Source: an uncultured Bacteroidales bacterium (lineage in GTDB: Bacteria > Bacteroidota > Bacteroidia > Bacteroidales > P3). Taken from it: 41,562 bases of DNA. How positions within the stretch are numbered: position 1 is the stretch's first letter; every line of letters begins with the position of its first letter. The stretch is taken from the NCBI GenBank assembly GCA_900315335.1, contig OMYR01000042.1:1-41562 (forward strand). The letters run 5' to 3'. Below are positions 1 to 9,258 of the stretch, piece after piece. The notes under the pieces were generated by a model. It was not told the DNA's origin, did no database searches, and saw only the letters and a list, made by a program, of their open reading frames with translations. Made by a program: the position numbers and the translations under genes.

Positions 1-101
1 ATCTACAATAGTAGAAATTTAGTTCGTCTTATAGACTGGGCGAACACCTTGGCGTTGCCGTATGCATCTACAATAGTAGAAATTTAGTTCGTCTTATAGA
101 C
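1..101 (-). CRISPR. Type V-A (Cas12a) CRISPR array, leader end
   Basis: Two identical 36-bp repeats (1-36 and 66-101) flank one 29-bp spacer (37-65). Read on the minus strand the repeat starts GTCTATAAGACG and ends AAATTTCTACTATTGTAGAT, the conserved Cas12a handle whose UCUAC/GUAGA stem is recognised and cut by Cas12a itself. The leader and cas genes lie to the right, so transcription runs left and the array continues beyond base 1. The repeat at 66-101 is leader-proximal and should carry the newest spacer. The window starts exactly at a repeat boundary, typical of a contig broken in a repeat. Confidence 0.97.
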
Positions 102-290
102 AGCAAAAACTATCTAAGACTTTGCAAAGGTATAAAGAAATTATGATATAGCAATAGATTTGTAAAAAATTATTTTTGTAAATCAATATAACTTATAAAC
201 CCTACCTAAAAATATCAAAAGTTATAAATGATTAAAAATTAAACTGTTGAAGTTTATTTTATATTTATACACACCGAGGTTTGCAATATA
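102..290 (-). promoter_or_regulatory. CRISPR leader with array promoter
   Basis: AT-rich 189-bp leader between cas2 and the first repeat. On the minus strand it holds TTG (154-152), a 19-bp spacer, and TACCTTTG (132-125), matching the Bacteroidota -33 / TAnnTTTG -7 promoter with ideal spacing. Transcription would begin about 15-20 nt before the first repeat, so the array can be expressed independently of the cas genes. The leader should also carry the integration signals used by Cas1-Cas2, which I cannot resolve by eye. Confidence 0.75.
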
Positions 291-560
291 TCAAAAATAA
301 ACAATATCCTTGTCTCTATGGATTGCATTACCATACTTTTTTAATTTTATCGCCGCTATGTCAAAAATAATTATGCTGTCGCTTCCCTCACAATCTTTCA
401 TAAATTCATCAATCCGAAGCGAAATATTGTCCATAACTCTTTTGCTATTATTAACTTCATAAACAGAATACTGTAATCGAATAGCCCCATTGCGTACAAG
501 CATTTTGGAGAATTGCGTACGCTTTTTGTCATCTTTTATATCATAACTTATTACTAACAT
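291..560 (-). CDS. cas2: CRISPR-associated endoribonuclease-fold protein Cas2
   Basis: 89 residues, the usual Cas2 length. It begins MLVISYDIKDDKKR, a ferredoxin-like first strand ending in the conserved Asp-containing YDI motif, and continues with the LQYSVYEV segment typical of Cas2. Cas2 dimers bridge two Cas1 dimers in the spacer-integration complex. The ATG overlaps the cas1 stop by one base (TAATG), so the two are translationally coupled. It is the last gene of the operon before the leader. Identity is clear from sequence and position. Confidence 0.95.
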   Translation of the reverse strand: MLVISYDIKDDKKRTQFSKMLVRNGAIRLQYSVYEVNNSKRVMDNISLRIDEFMKDCEGSDSIIIFDIAAIKLKKYGNAIHRDKDIVYF

Positions 561-1537
561 TATATTTCAAATTTTGGATAATTTTCAGGAACGGACTCTC
601 GCATAAAACAGCGATAGTAATTCCTGACATACATAAAAATACTGTTTTTATAATAAATTAATTCATCAAAGAACACTTTTGTATAATAACTACTGCGTTC
701 GTGTTTAAGCAAAAATTCTCCTTTACTGAAATTAAAATCTTTTTCTGTGAATTGATTTCTATTCAAAGCCGCTCTTGTAGCATTGTCAATAATACAACGA
801 AAAGGTTCCATTATATCGCATACAAGAGATTTGCGTTTGAACCATTGCCTATGAAATATACCTCTATACAAATCAAAACCGAACATTCGCAAAAAACATT
901 CCACGTAATTGAAAAGAATAGAGTAACCTATATCTAATATTGTATTTATGTAGTCGCATTTTGTACGAGGAAGTCGTGCTTTCCAATTGTAGTCTTGAAA
1001 ATAAGCACAAAAAAATTGCTTGGCGACCAACCCCTCTATCCCCAAAAGTTCTTTATAATTCGCAGTTGTATTTATTAGTTCAAGACATCTGATACAACAA
1101 TTAATAGCATTAAGTGTCAAAATATCTTTTCGCCTTGTTTTATCAAGAAGAATTTTTTGGTTGCAAATTTTATTAGTAATAATATTACGAGCCAAAGAAA
1201 TATCATCAGCATCAAATTTATATTGTTTTATACGCAATAAATAATTGGCTTCTGCCGAATCTGACCAATAAAACACAGGACGCCAATTGGGTTTGACTAC
1301 AATCAATGCAACTCCGAATTTTTTGCATTTTTCTATTAATGGTGTTGTTATATGGATATGCCCGACAATAAAAAGTGCCAATAATTTTTGAAAAGGCATT
1401 TTGGTCAAAATTTTGTTATGTGCAGACTCTTCTATTTCTTCTAATAAAAGTTCTCCATTGCTAACTCGCAAATTTCTATCTTTAATACAATTAATTACAA
1501 AGATAGACCGCATTTCTATATCTTTATTGGAAAACAT
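560..1537 (-). CDS. cas1: CRISPR integrase Cas1
   Basis: 325 residues. Cas1 is the metal-dependent integrase that inserts new spacers at the leader-repeat junction. The catalytic signature is visible: Glu in LLGIEGLVAKQFF, His in the YRGIFHRQ segment, and the acidic pair in SLVCDIMEPFR. Its start overlaps the 3' end of cas4 by 14 bp and its stop overlaps the cas2 start, so the adaptation genes form a tight cassette. Sequence style and operon order are those of type V-A loci. No truncation or frameshift is seen. Confidence 0.96.
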   Translation of the reverse strand: MFSNKDIEMRSIFVINCIKDRNLRVSNGELLLEEIEESAHNKILTKMPFQKLLALFIVGHIHITTPLIEKCKKFGVALIVVKPNWRPVFYWSDSAEANYLLRIKQYKFDADDISLARNIITNKICNQKILLDKTRRKDILTLNAINCCIRCLELINTTANYKELLGIEGLVAKQFFCAYFQDYNWKARLPRTKCDYINTILDIGYSILFNYVECFLRMFGFDLYRGIFHRQWFKRKSLVCDIMEPFRCIIDNATRAALNRNQFTEKDFNFSKGEFLLKHERSSYYTKVFFDELIYYKNSIFMYVRNYYRCFMRESVPENYPKFEI

Positions 1538-2090
1538 TTTCTAAATCTGTTTTATCACAGAGGTTGCAATATATACAGTGAGTACATTTATTATTATTGA
1601 CCTGTATTGCGGAATCGGGATCATAAGACCGAAATTGTTCAATGAAATCACTAAATTCTTTTATATCATCTTTCGTTGGCAGATTGATAGGCAATGTTTT
1701 ATTTGTAGATATTTCATAAAAACTTATTTTCTTCACACCGTATCCCATTTCTTTAAGGCATAGATACTGAGCCCATAACTGATATATTTGTCCTCTATAT
1801 ATTTTGTTTAATTTATATTTACGTTCAATAAGCGTTTGTTCTTTGATTTTATATACATCTATTTTCCCCATAATTCCAAATTGTTCGGAAAACACAGGCA
1901 TAGCCAATAATACATCTTTTTTTGTGCTACTGTTTTTGTTGTCCACCGATTCATGAGCAATAGTTCCTTGAATTTGCGGCGTGGCAGAATAGAAATCCTT
2001 ATCCGTTTCCATATACGCATTGTGCAGGTATATGGAATACGGACAAAAGATAAAATCATTTAATTCTGATATAAGAATGTAATCAATCAT
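1524..2090 (-). CDS. cas4: CRISPR-associated exonuclease Cas4
   Basis: 188 residues. Cas4 trims pre-spacers and helps select those with the right PAM. RecB-type nuclease residues are visible: HES, Asp in GKIDVY, the ExK-like IERKY, and the QIYQLWAQY helix. Four cysteines that can hold an iron-sulfur cluster are present: one near the N-terminus (FCPYSIYL) and a C-terminal cluster (CTHCIYCNLC). The start overlaps the cas12a stop by 8 bp and the end overlaps cas1, so it is translated from the same message. Its presence fits the usual cas12a-cas4-cas1-cas2 order. Confidence 0.94.
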   Translation of the reverse strand: MIDYILISELNDFIFCPYSIYLHNAYMETDKDFYSATPQIQGTIAHESVDNKNSSTKKDVLLAMPVFSEQFGIMGKIDVYKIKEQTLIERKYKLNKIYRGQIYQLWAQYLCLKEMGYGVKKISFYEISTNKTLPINLPTKDDIKEFSDFIEQFRSYDPDSAIQVNNNKCTHCIYCNLCDKTDLENVFQ

Positions 2091-5000
2091 TCAAATATAG
2101 TTTTTGCTGAATGAATTTTAACCAACGTGGGTTGAAATCTTTGAAATCGATTTTTTTATCATCTTCGCTTTGCTTTATTTGGTGTATTACATACAAGCCT
2201 TTGCGAGCAATATTGTATGCTCCGTTGGCATCGGCATCTTTTGGCAAATTGCCATTGTCTTCAACTTTACTGCTGTCAAAGAATACTCCATTTTCGTCTG
2301 CAACAGGAGAGATAATATAATCGTCGTTCTTCTCTATTGAATTTGGCTTACTATTTCTCATTTGTAATAACAATTTCATTAAACGCATAAGTTCCTTGAA
2401 AAACGCTGTATCATTGATTTTACCAATCTCTCTATTCAGTTTAGCAGTGTTTATCTCTATTTTATTAGTATTAAACACTGATTTGAAAGCATCAGTTAAA
2501 TTTATTTCATTAGGTTTATAACCATTATTCTCTTTTACTAATTCTATACGCTGACCAACACTGCAAAGCGTCCAATGTAATTTACTTTCCTGTGTAATAC
2601 GGACAAAATCACTATCGAATTTATCAAATGAAACATCAAATTCAAACCTATTTTTTTCTTTATTGTATCTAATATCGTCAAACTTTGAAAAGAACTTCTT
2701 TGATTTTTCCACTGATTCGTATTTGAGATTTGTAAACATATTAATAAATCCAGTAACGGGATCAATCTTACTTGTTTTCCAAGCAGGGATATAGAATAAA
2801 CAGCCGCTTTGTTTTCCTAATTTTTCAAAACTATCAAATGGATTTGTTAGTTGCAAAGCATTGTAAAGTCCTCCAACGGCATTGCTATCGGCATTCTTAT
2901 CGACATAATAGTTTAGTTTATCAATAAGTTTATGCTCAAATTTTTCATAAACTTGTTTTTCTATCTTCTGGCGACCACGAACAAAGCCATGATTAAGGTC
3001 TTCCAAAACAACTATTGCATTGTACTTCACAATCATTTGTGAGATAATATGCACAACTTGGCTCATATACCCGTCTTTGAGTTCTTTGATATTTTCAATA
3101 GTATTCCACGAAAGTCGGGCATCTTTTCTTTCTTTTTCCTTATCATCAAGCAAGGTATGGTAATCTGTTTTATATTCATTGCCATTGTAGTTGTTTATGA
3201 TTTCATTCAACGACTTTTGTTCAATGATATTTCCTTTCAAATCTATAAGAGAAAGATAAAGCAAATGCCTTTCGCCTCTATCTATACCAATAATATGTTC
3301 TATCTTGTTTTGACGAATTAGATTATTGACAATAGGATTGGTATTATTTATTCCTTTTGCCTTGAAATTAATAGTAATCGGTACGTGGAAATGGAATTTA
3401 TCCATAGTAAAACGTTTATCTTTTACTAAATCATAACTGAACGTACTTTCCTTTTTTTCGTTTTTTATATTCTTGTTTTTAACAGGTTTGTTTGCCAAAT
3501 GTTTGATAACGTTTTTTTGAGAAATACTTGCTTGCCTAAAAAATATTTCGGCTTGTCCGTTTAGTTTATATACGACATTGTTGATATTTTCAGGTGCAAA
3601 TATTTGTTTCCAATAAAGAGTGTGCGTATTTGGAGTTCCTTTGCTATATTTTGAAAAGTCTTTGTTCCAAATCTTAAACAAATAAAGTTTATTGTCTTTC
3701 ACCAACTCATTTATATAATCCTCAGAAATTTTACAAAAAGATATTTTATAACCTTGTTTTTCAACTTCGTTGTAAAATTCGTTTATGTCATTGTAAGTTT
3801 TAGTGTCAGAGAATTGGAAATTAAATTTTTGCCAATCTTTATGTTTATTGATAGATTCTTTATAGAAGTCTATTAATTTACGACATTGCTCAATATTGAA
3901 ATTACTGCTTGTTTTCTTGAAACTTTCATTTTCCTTAATTTCTAATATTTTGTCGTTCGGGTTAAAGTCCTTTGAACATTTTTTTGAAAAGAATACCTTT
4001 GGCAGCATTTTCTTTGGATCAGGAAGTAGTTTGTATTCCATTTTCTCAAAACAAACGCCATCGGTTTTGATATTTGTACTATCAAAGATTTTGTTATTAT
4101 CTTTTTTCATAATCCCTAAGTAATACAAATTATCTTTGCGGAGTATAACTGATAAATTATTTTTTTCTTTGTTCAAATCCCAGCCGCCTAATAGTGTAGA
4201 TTTTTCAAAATTCAATTTGATTTTTTCTTCTGAATAAGGTTTCTTTGTAACATAATTTCTCACCATATTATATATAGGTGTTATCTTGTCCAATTTTACC
4301 CATATATCATGTAATTTATTATAAAACTCCGCATCTATTTCAGTTTCGTCGTTATCACATAATAGAAGTTTTGCAAAATGTTGAATATCTTTCAAAGCAT
4401 CTAATAATGTTTTAATCTTTTCAACAGCATCTTTGTCTTGATTAATATTTTTGCATCTGTCTTCTATATTATTAAGTATAGGCTCAGCTTCGTTATAGGC
4501 TGTTTCTAATCGTTGTAGCAAGTTCTCTTCTTCGTCAAAAGCCCCGAAAACCTTGATATAATTTTCTATTGTTTTATCGTATTTGCCTTTTACGGCATTG
4601 TTTAGTTTTGCAATACTGAAACTTTTCATATTTTTGAAGTTTTTGTCAATTTCGTCTAAATACTTAGACTCGGATTGTCTTTTTGATTTAGGTTTATCAC
4701 TTTTTAATTTTTCTATTATTGCAAGAGTGTAAACGTTGTAAGCTCCAAAAATTCGTTGAGATATTGTTGTTAAAGCAGAGTCGTTGGAGATAAATATTTT
4801 GCTAAGATCATAATCGCCTATATTAGCCATTAGCGGAAGTAGATCATCTTTAATAATTGGAAGCATTTCATTGTACAAATTCGAAATACTTTCTGCCATT
4901 TGTTTATCATCATCAAATTGTTCTGGAATCCACGATATTTTTTCTCTATCACTGAGTATTTGCTTATAAAGTGTTTTGACGCAAGGAAGTTTTTGATGTT

Positions 5001-5820
5001 TATCTTCCTGCTTTTGATTGTAACGATTAATATATTCGTTTAAGCCTTGTATCTTTGTACCATTCTCAAAAGACATTCCTCCAATTATATTGTTATAATT
5101 GTCTATTTGTTTTTGGCTAAGAGTTTTATTGAAATATTCAATAGAGAAAATTTCGTCAAATGATTTGATATGAATTTTTAGATGCTTGTTTAATTTTTCA
5201 ACAATCTTATCAAAATCATCTTTGATTGTTGTTTCTTTAATTTTATCAAAAATATGTAAATTGTCTATAAACTTAGGTAAATTTTCATGGATTAATCTAT
5301 AAGCAATTGAGGTAGGTTTGTCTTCGGAAGAATACATATTTTTTCTGTTTTCGTTAAATCCAGTAAAATATGTGGTGAATTTTTCAAATTTTTTAACAAG
5401 AGCTTTGTCTTGTTCTCTATCTTTTAGATAATTCGGAAGATCTTCTTTGAAGAGTTTATCAGAGAATAGACGTTTGTCTTTATACCTTTCGTTCTCCGTT
5501 AAACTTTTAACGATTTGTTTTCGTAGATTCTCTTGAATTTTTTTCAAATCATCTTTCTTTTCGTAGAGTTCTTTATATTCCTCTAAACCTTCAAGGCGAC
5601 AATCGTCAAGACTTATTTCAATATGGTGCTTATGATACTCATCAATAAGTTTTTTGACTTTTTCGTAATCGTCTGCTCTTTGGTTATCTTGTGTAAGAAT
5701 ACCATTTTTCTCAATGTTTTCTAATGTTTTGCCCTGTGGGATTAATTCAAAACGAAGTGTTTTCTGCAATGAATACAGATTCACTAATTCTGTCAGATTT
5801 GTTTCTGCTTTCATGACCAA
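2083..5820 (-). CDS. cas12a: Type V-A effector nuclease Cas12a (Cpf1)
   Basis: 1245 residues, normal for Cas12a. It is the single RNA-guided DNA nuclease of this locus and also processes its own pre-crRNA. The N-terminus has the family opening NLYSLQKTLRFELIPQGKT (wedge domain). The split RuvC domain is intact: Asp847 in GIDRGERH, Glu940 in VLEDLNHGF, and the third Asp in DADANGAYN (Asp1195/Asp1197 region). The segment GWDLNKE near the middle marks the wedge/PAM-interacting part. No premature stop or frameshift is seen, so the effector looks active. Met1 is used here; Met3 (5814) is also possible. The gene starts 86 bp after recA on the same strand. Confidence 0.98.
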   Translation of the reverse strand: MVMKAETNLTELVNLYSLQKTLRFELIPQGKTLENIEKNGILTQDNQRADDYEKVKKLIDEYHKHHIEISLDDCRLEGLEEYKELYEKKDDLKKIQENLRKQIVKSLTENERYKDKRLFSDKLFKEDLPNYLKDREQDKALVKKFEKFTTYFTGFNENRKNMYSSEDKPTSIAYRLIHENLPKFIDNLHIFDKIKETTIKDDFDKIVEKLNKHLKIHIKSFDEIFSIEYFNKTLSQKQIDNYNNIIGGMSFENGTKIQGLNEYINRYNQKQEDKHQKLPCVKTLYKQILSDREKISWIPEQFDDDKQMAESISNLYNEMLPIIKDDLLPLMANIGDYDLSKIFISNDSALTTISQRIFGAYNVYTLAIIEKLKSDKPKSKRQSESKYLDEIDKNFKNMKSFSIAKLNNAVKGKYDKTIENYIKVFGAFDEEENLLQRLETAYNEAEPILNNIEDRCKNINQDKDAVEKIKTLLDALKDIQHFAKLLLCDNDETEIDAEFYNKLHDIWVKLDKITPIYNMVRNYVTKKPYSEEKIKLNFEKSTLLGGWDLNKEKNNLSVILRKDNLYYLGIMKKDNNKIFDSTNIKTDGVCFEKMEYKLLPDPKKMLPKVFFSKKCSKDFNPNDKILEIKENESFKKTSSNFNIEQCRKLIDFYKESINKHKDWQKFNFQFSDTKTYNDINEFYNEVEKQGYKISFCKISEDYINELVKDNKLYLFKIWNKDFSKYSKGTPNTHTLYWKQIFAPENINNVVYKLNGQAEIFFRQASISQKNVIKHLANKPVKNKNIKNEKKESTFSYDLVKDKRFTMDKFHFHVPITINFKAKGINNTNPIVNNLIRQNKIEHIIGIDRGERHLLYLSLIDLKGNIIEQKSLNEIINNYNGNEYKTDYHTLLDDKEKERKDARLSWNTIENIKELKDGYMSQVVHIISQMIVKYNAIVVLEDLNHGFVRGRQKIEKQVYEKFEHKLIDKLNYYVDKNADSNAVGGLYNALQLTNPFDSFEKLGKQSGCLFYIPAWKTSKIDPVTGFINMFTNLKYESVEKSKKFFSKFDDIRYNKEKNRFEFDVSFDKFDSDFVRITQESKLHWTLCSVGQRIELVKENNGYKPNEINLTDAFKSVFNTNKIEINTAKLNREIGKINDTAFFKELMRLMKLLLQMRNSKPNSIEKNDDYIISPVADENGVFFDSSKVEDNGNLPKDADANGAYNIARKGLYVIHQIKQSEDDKKIDFKDFNPRWLKFIQQKLYLND

Positions 5821-5858
5821 TAAATTTTATTTGTTAATACTTATGAAAATTTGCAATA

Positions 5859-5891
5859 ACAGCTTCATTTGAATTTTTGAAATGAAGCTGT
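5859..5891 (-). terminator. Hairpin between recA and cas12a
   Basis: A perfect 12-bp stem (ACAGCTTCATTT with its complement) around a 9-nt loop. It lies in the 86-bp gap between the recA stop and the cas12a start. On the minus strand the stem is followed by TATTGCAAATTTTC rather than a clean T run, so it may be a weak terminator or attenuator. I see no exact TAnnTTTG promoter in this gap. Confidence 0.55.
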
Positions 5892-5906
5892 CGCTATTAT
5901 TAAAAT

Positions 5907-6929
5907 TTAAGATTCTATTAAAATTTCTCTGACTTTGTCTTCTATCTCTTGTGCAAGTTCCGGATTGTCCTTCAAAAGATTTTTTACCGCATCTCTGCCT
6001 TGTGCCAATTTACTTTCTCCATACGAAAACCAAGAACCGCTCTTCTTTACGATGTTATGTTCTACTGCTATATCCAAGATCTCTCCGATACGCGATATTC
6101 CCTCGCCAAACATCAAGTCAAACTCAACAGTCTTGAATGGTGGAGCAACCTTGTTCTTTGCAATCTTTACCTTTACTCTATTGCCCAAAATTTTGTCGCC
6201 GTCTTTTATCTGCGAAACTCTTCTTATGTCCAAACGAACCGAAGAATAAAATTTCAAGGCATTACCACCTGTTGTCGTTTCGGGCGAACCGTACAAAACG
6301 CCAATCTTATCTCTCAATTGGTTGATAAATATGCAGCAGCACTTAGTTTTGCTTATCGTTGAGGTCAGTTTTCTCAAAGCCTGCGACATAAGTCTTGCTT
6401 GCAAACCCATTTTGCTGTCTCCCATTTCGCCCTCAATCTCACTCTTAGGAGTAAGTGCGGCTACGGAGTCGATAACTATGATGTCGATAGCCCCCGAAGA
6501 GATAAGATTTTCCGCAATCTCCAATGCCTGCTCGCCATTGTCGGGTTGAGATATGTAAAGATTGTCTATATCAACGCCAAGTTTTTGTGCATAGAAAGCA
6601 TCAAAAGCATGCTCGGCATCAATAAAGGCTGCAATTCCACCTTGTTTTTGTGCTTCGGCAATGCAATGCGTTGCAAGAGTTGTCTTACCTGAGGACTCGG
6701 GACCATATATCTCAATTATTCTGCCTTTTGGTAAGCCGCCCACACCTAATGCTATATCCAAAGAAAGACTACCCGTAGGTATAACCTCAACTTTATCTGC
6801 ATGTCTTTCGCCAAGTTTCATTACCGAACCTTTACCATAACTTTTCTCTATCTTGTCTAACGCCGATTGAAGTACTTTTAACTTCTCTAACTTCTCGGTA
6901 TTTACATCCGATTGAACTTCTTTTGCCAT
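5907..6929 (-). CDS. recA: Recombinase RecA
   Basis: 340 residues, full length. RecA forms ATP-dependent filaments on single-stranded DNA, drives strand exchange and triggers SOS LexA cleavage. Visible motifs: Walker [10 protein letters not shown] at residues 76-84, the Walker B strand [12 protein letters not shown], the L2 segment beginning [10 protein letters not shown], and [10 protein letters not shown]. The promoter-like box 44 bp upstream supports the ATG at 6929. A hairpin and the cas12a operon follow on the same strand. Identity is not in doubt. Confidence 0.99.
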   Translation of the reverse strand: MAKEVQSDVNTEKLEKLKVLQSALDKIEKSYGKGSVMKLGERHADKVEVIPTGSLSLDIALGVGGLPKGRIIEIYGPESSGKTTLATHCIAEAQKQGGIAAFIDAEHAFDAFYAQKLGVDIDNLYISQPDNGEQALEIAENLISSGAIDIIVIDSVAALTPKSEIEGEMGDSKMGLQARLMSQALRKLTSTISKTKCCCIFINQLRDKIGVLYGSPETTTGGNALKFYSSVRLDIRRVSQIKDGDKILGNRVKVKIAKNKVAPPFKTVEFDLMFGEGISRIGEILDIAVEHNIVKKSGSWFSYGESKLAQGRDAVKNLLKDNPELAQEIEDKVREILIES

Positions 6930-6972
6930 TGTAATTATGTATTAATTGATTATTATCTGATTTTGTCTTTTG

Positions 6973-6980
6973 CAAAGGTA
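6973..6980 (-). promoter_or_regulatory. Predicted recA -7 promoter box
   Basis: Minus-strand TACCTTTG matches TAnnTTTG exactly and lies 44 bp before the recA start. No clear -33 TTG is found at 19 bp. The 6930-7134 interval holds nothing else I can name; I see no obvious SOS operator. Confidence 0.55.
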
Positions 6981-7134
6981 TAAAAATATTTCTTTTTATA
7001 TCCGTTTTGCAGATGAAATTTCGTTTGATTAAAACCTATAAACACGGTAGCAAACCGATAAGTGCCGATATTTTCGGCAAATCACACATCATATTCTTAT
7101 GTATGTATAAGAATAACGTGCAGCGAAATGAAAC

Positions 7135-7698
7135 TTATTTGATTATTTCAATCAGATCGGGAGTAACGGACGAAATGGCTATCGCAACACCGGGTATTTC
7201 CATAAAAATACGTTTGTTTCTTTTGCCCTGAATTTTCAACAGCACGCCCTCAATTCCGTCATAAATGCCACCGATAACGCGAACTTTCATACCTTTTTTC
7301 AATTCCACTTCTTCGGTTTTATAAAACGTTATATCATCGTCCAAATGGTTGGCAACTCTTATAAATTCATTCATCTGCTTATCGGGAACGGTCTCTATCT
7401 TTCTTTTTTCGCCCTCTTTACGCGTTAAGAAATAAGTGTTGTAGGAAAATTTCGTCAGAACTTCTTGCTTAAAGTCTTCAAGAGTTTTCTTGTCGGTATG
7501 AACAAAAACAAAATCGTTGATTGCAGGAGCCAAGACTTTCGTTTTTCTTCCTTTTACAACCTTTATTTTATATTTCATCGGAATAAAGGACTCTATGTTT
7601 TTTTCGTCCAAGAGTTCCTTTATTTTCATTTCTCTTGAAAAAATGGTTTTGAGTACATACCATTTGCAATCTGTTTCTTCGTTTCTTTCTACATTCAT
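7135..7698 (-). CDS. NusG-like transcription antiterminator (UpxY/RfaH type)
   Basis: 187 residues. The N-terminal NGN domain begins around WYVLKTIFSREMKIKELL and continues through the DFVFVHTD strand. A C-terminal KOW-type segment lies around residues 130-170 (KKGMKVRVIGGIYDGIEGVLL). In Bacteroidota such NusG paralogues (UpxY family) ride with RNA polymerase to prevent early termination of long surface-polysaccharide operons. No polysaccharide cluster follows here, although sugar-nucleotide genes lie about 6 kb away, so the target operon is unknown. It is too divergent in context to be the housekeeping NusG, which normally sits beside ribosomal genes. Confidence 0.8.
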   Translation of the reverse strand: MNVERNEETDCKWYVLKTIFSREMKIKELLDEKNIESFIPMKYKIKVVKGRKTKVLAPAINDFVFVHTDKKTLEDFKQEVLTKFSYNTYFLTRKEGEKRKIETVPDKQMNEFIRVANHLDDDITFYKTEEVELKKGMKVRVIGGIYDGIEGVLLKIQGKRNKRIFMEIPGVAIAISSVTPDLIEIIK

Positions 7699-7722
7699 TT
7701 TTGTCCTCTATAATTGGAACTG

Positions 7723-7730
7723 CAAAGTTA
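7723..7730 (-). promoter_or_regulatory. Predicted promoter of the NusG-like gene
   Basis: Minus-strand TAACTTTG (TAnnTTTG) lies 25 bp before the start of the NusG-like gene and inside the 44-bp gap after the Fic gene. This suggests the NusG-like gene has its own start site. No convincing -33 element is seen. Confidence 0.5.
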
Positions 7731-7742
7731 CAAATATTTATT

Positions 7743-8822
7743 TTAATCATTTGTTATTATCTTCCAAAAGCCGTTTCTTTTACCATTTTTGCGTTCAATG
7801 ATACCCTTGTCGGTCAAATTTACGGTAATGGTTTTTATAGTTCTCTCAGATTTGCCTATATGTGCAGCAATTTCTTTTTGCGTAGCTTTTGGCTGTTCTC
7901 GTAAGAAATTAAGCACCGCTATTTCTTCCAAAGTGCAATTCAAAGTGCAGATATTGCACTTTGAATTGCTTTCGTTTGAAGAATTTGTACTTTTAGTATC
8001 TTGCAGGAAAGATTCCTGCACAAGCATTGTTCGGTTCTTTAGCTCGTTATGCTCATGTAGAATCAAGTTTCGGAAGAATGCTTCAATATATTCTGTAGTA
8101 GCGTAGATGCCTTTGCTCAAATTATTGTAGTTAGCGCGGACTAAGGCATTGCGGAAATACCACGAATGATTGGCAAATGCTTCGTTGCTGATGTCAAATC
8201 TGAAAGTGCGTAGGTATTTTATGGTAAATACAGCCGTTGTACGAGTATTTCCTTCTCCGAAAGCATGAATTTGCCAAACCCCGGAAATAAACTTAACTAT
8301 ATGTGAGATTGCTTCATTAATATTCAAATCTTTGTAGCTAAAATTCTTTTCTTGACCAAAGTCATAATCAAGAGTATCACGTATGCTATCGGCACTTGCA
8401 TATAGAACGGTTTCACCTTTTAGCACCCATTCCTTTTTAGTGATGTTATAATCTCTGACCTTTCCGGCAAATTTATAAATGCCTTGAAAAAGTCGGCGAT
8501 GAATTGTGATATACTCAATGGGAGAGAATGTAAACGTTTTCTCCGATAATATTTCGGCGATACGTGCAGATACTTTATCTGCTTCTTCCGTTCTATCCTC
8601 AATGTCAGTTCTCACTGTTTTACTCTGATAGTAACTATCAATCAGTTGTTTTGCTTCCTCTATGGTTATATCCCCCTCAATATGTTGGCGTGCCGTCTGT
8701 ATAAGATATTCGGATGGCTTTAAGTCATCAACAGCTTGCAAGCCGATAGCGGTTTGCCACGCATAACCTTTTTCTCTTTTATGAGGTTCGCCTTGTCTTA
8801 TATATTCTTCAAAGTCATTCAT
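7743..8822 (-). CDS. Fic family protein with C-terminal winged helix
   Basis: 359 residues. The Fic core motif is HAFGEGNTR at residues 186-194, a variant of HPFx(D/E)GNGR that keeps the catalytic His, the acidic metal ligand, Gly-Asn and Arg. Fic enzymes usually transfer AMP from ATP to a hydroxyl side chain of a target protein. The C-terminal 60 residues (TQKEIAAHIGKSERTIKTI, then an RKNGKRNGFW wing) form a winged helix-turn-helix, suggesting DNA binding or autoregulation. A helix rich in Glu (residues 72-92) could be the inhibitory region, but a clean (S/T)xxxE(G/N) motif is not seen. No separate antitoxin gene is adjacent. The target is unknown. Confidence 0.88.
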   Translation of the reverse strand: MNDFEEYIRQGEPHKREKGYAWQTAIGLQAVDDLKPSEYLIQTARQHIEGDITIEEAKQLIDSYYQSKTVRTDIEDRTEEADKVSARIAEILSEKTFTFSPIEYITIHRRLFQGIYKFAGKVRDYNITKKEWVLKGETVLYASADSIRDTLDYDFGQEKNFSYKDLNINEAISHIVKFISGVWQIHAFGEGNTRTTAVFTIKYLRTFRFDISNEAFANHSWYFRNALVRANYNNLSKGIYATTEYIEAFFRNLILHEHNELKNRTMLVQESFLQDTKSTNSSNESNSKCNICTLNCTLEEIAVLNFLREQPKATQKEIAAHIGKSERTIKTITVNLTDKGIIERKNGKRNGFWKIITND

Positions 8823-8856
8823 AATATAAAACTATTTGACTACAAATAATCGTAGC

Positions 8857-9117
8857 CTATTGTACTTCGTTTATGTAGTTTTCAATTTCATGATTCCATT
8901 TTATTATAACCACACCATTATTTGTCTCAGGATAGAAACGAATAGAATCTTTATGAGGGGAAAGGTATTTTGCATTTATTGAGTACTTGCGTATCCTTTT
9001 ACCATCATTGATTTCCACAATCAGAACATCAAACTCAGAACAGTTTCCATAATTTACCCTACAATTTTTACTATGTCTTATATTCCTCTTTACAGTCTTC
9101 TCTCTTATGTTTAACAT
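8857..9117 (-). CDS. Small hypothetical protein
   Basis: About 86 residues if it starts at the ATG at 9117 (MLNIREKTVKRN). The frame is open to 9159, where two more heptads, MLNISEI and ILNISEI, come from a 21-bp tandem repeat, so a 100-residue start is possible. The body has alternating strands (FDVLIVEINDGKRIRKYSI) and no motif I recognise. It lies 34 bp before fic on the same strand. Codon use looks host-like. Real expression is uncertain. Confidence 0.5.
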   Translation of the reverse strand: MLNIREKTVKRNIRHSKNCRVNYGNCSEFDVLIVEINDGKRIRKYSINAKYLSPHKDSIRFYPETNNGVVIIKWNHEIENYINEVQ

Positions 9118-9169
9118 AATTTCACTAATGTTTAATATTATTTCGCTAATGTTTAACACTAATTTTGCG
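9107..9169. repeat. Three 21-bp palindromic tandem repeats (locus A)
   Basis: Three consecutive 21-bp units begin at 9107, 9128 and 9149, each starting ATGTTTAA. The third contains one arm of the palindrome TTAGTGTTAAACACTAA found intact at 18876 and 23522. Read on the minus strand they encode heptads MLNISEI, ILNISEI and MLNIREK at the start of the small hypothetical gene. Confidence 0.8.
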
Positions 9170-9180
9170 ATAAGTGGTAT

Positions 9181-9214
9181 AAAAATTTTCGTTGTATAAT
9201 AACGAATTTTTTCG
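9181..9214 (-). terminator. Probable terminator
   Basis: Imperfect AT-rich inverted repeat (AAAAATTCGTT against AACGAAAATTTTT on the minus strand) with a T run after it. It lies just downstream of the Hsp15-like gene on the minus strand and probably ends that transcript. Confidence 0.45.
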
Positions 9215-9258
9215 TTACCTATATCAAAATCTTGAAGTGAAAAAGCGGCATTGATTCA

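Noticed and set aside
37-65. Cas12a spacer targeting the prophage in this window
   Set aside because: I scanned both strands by eye and found no match of useful length; a proper search outside the window is needed.
5935-6692. Several rightward open frames opposite recA
   Set aside because: They overlap each other and the conserved recA gene in antisense; no independent support.
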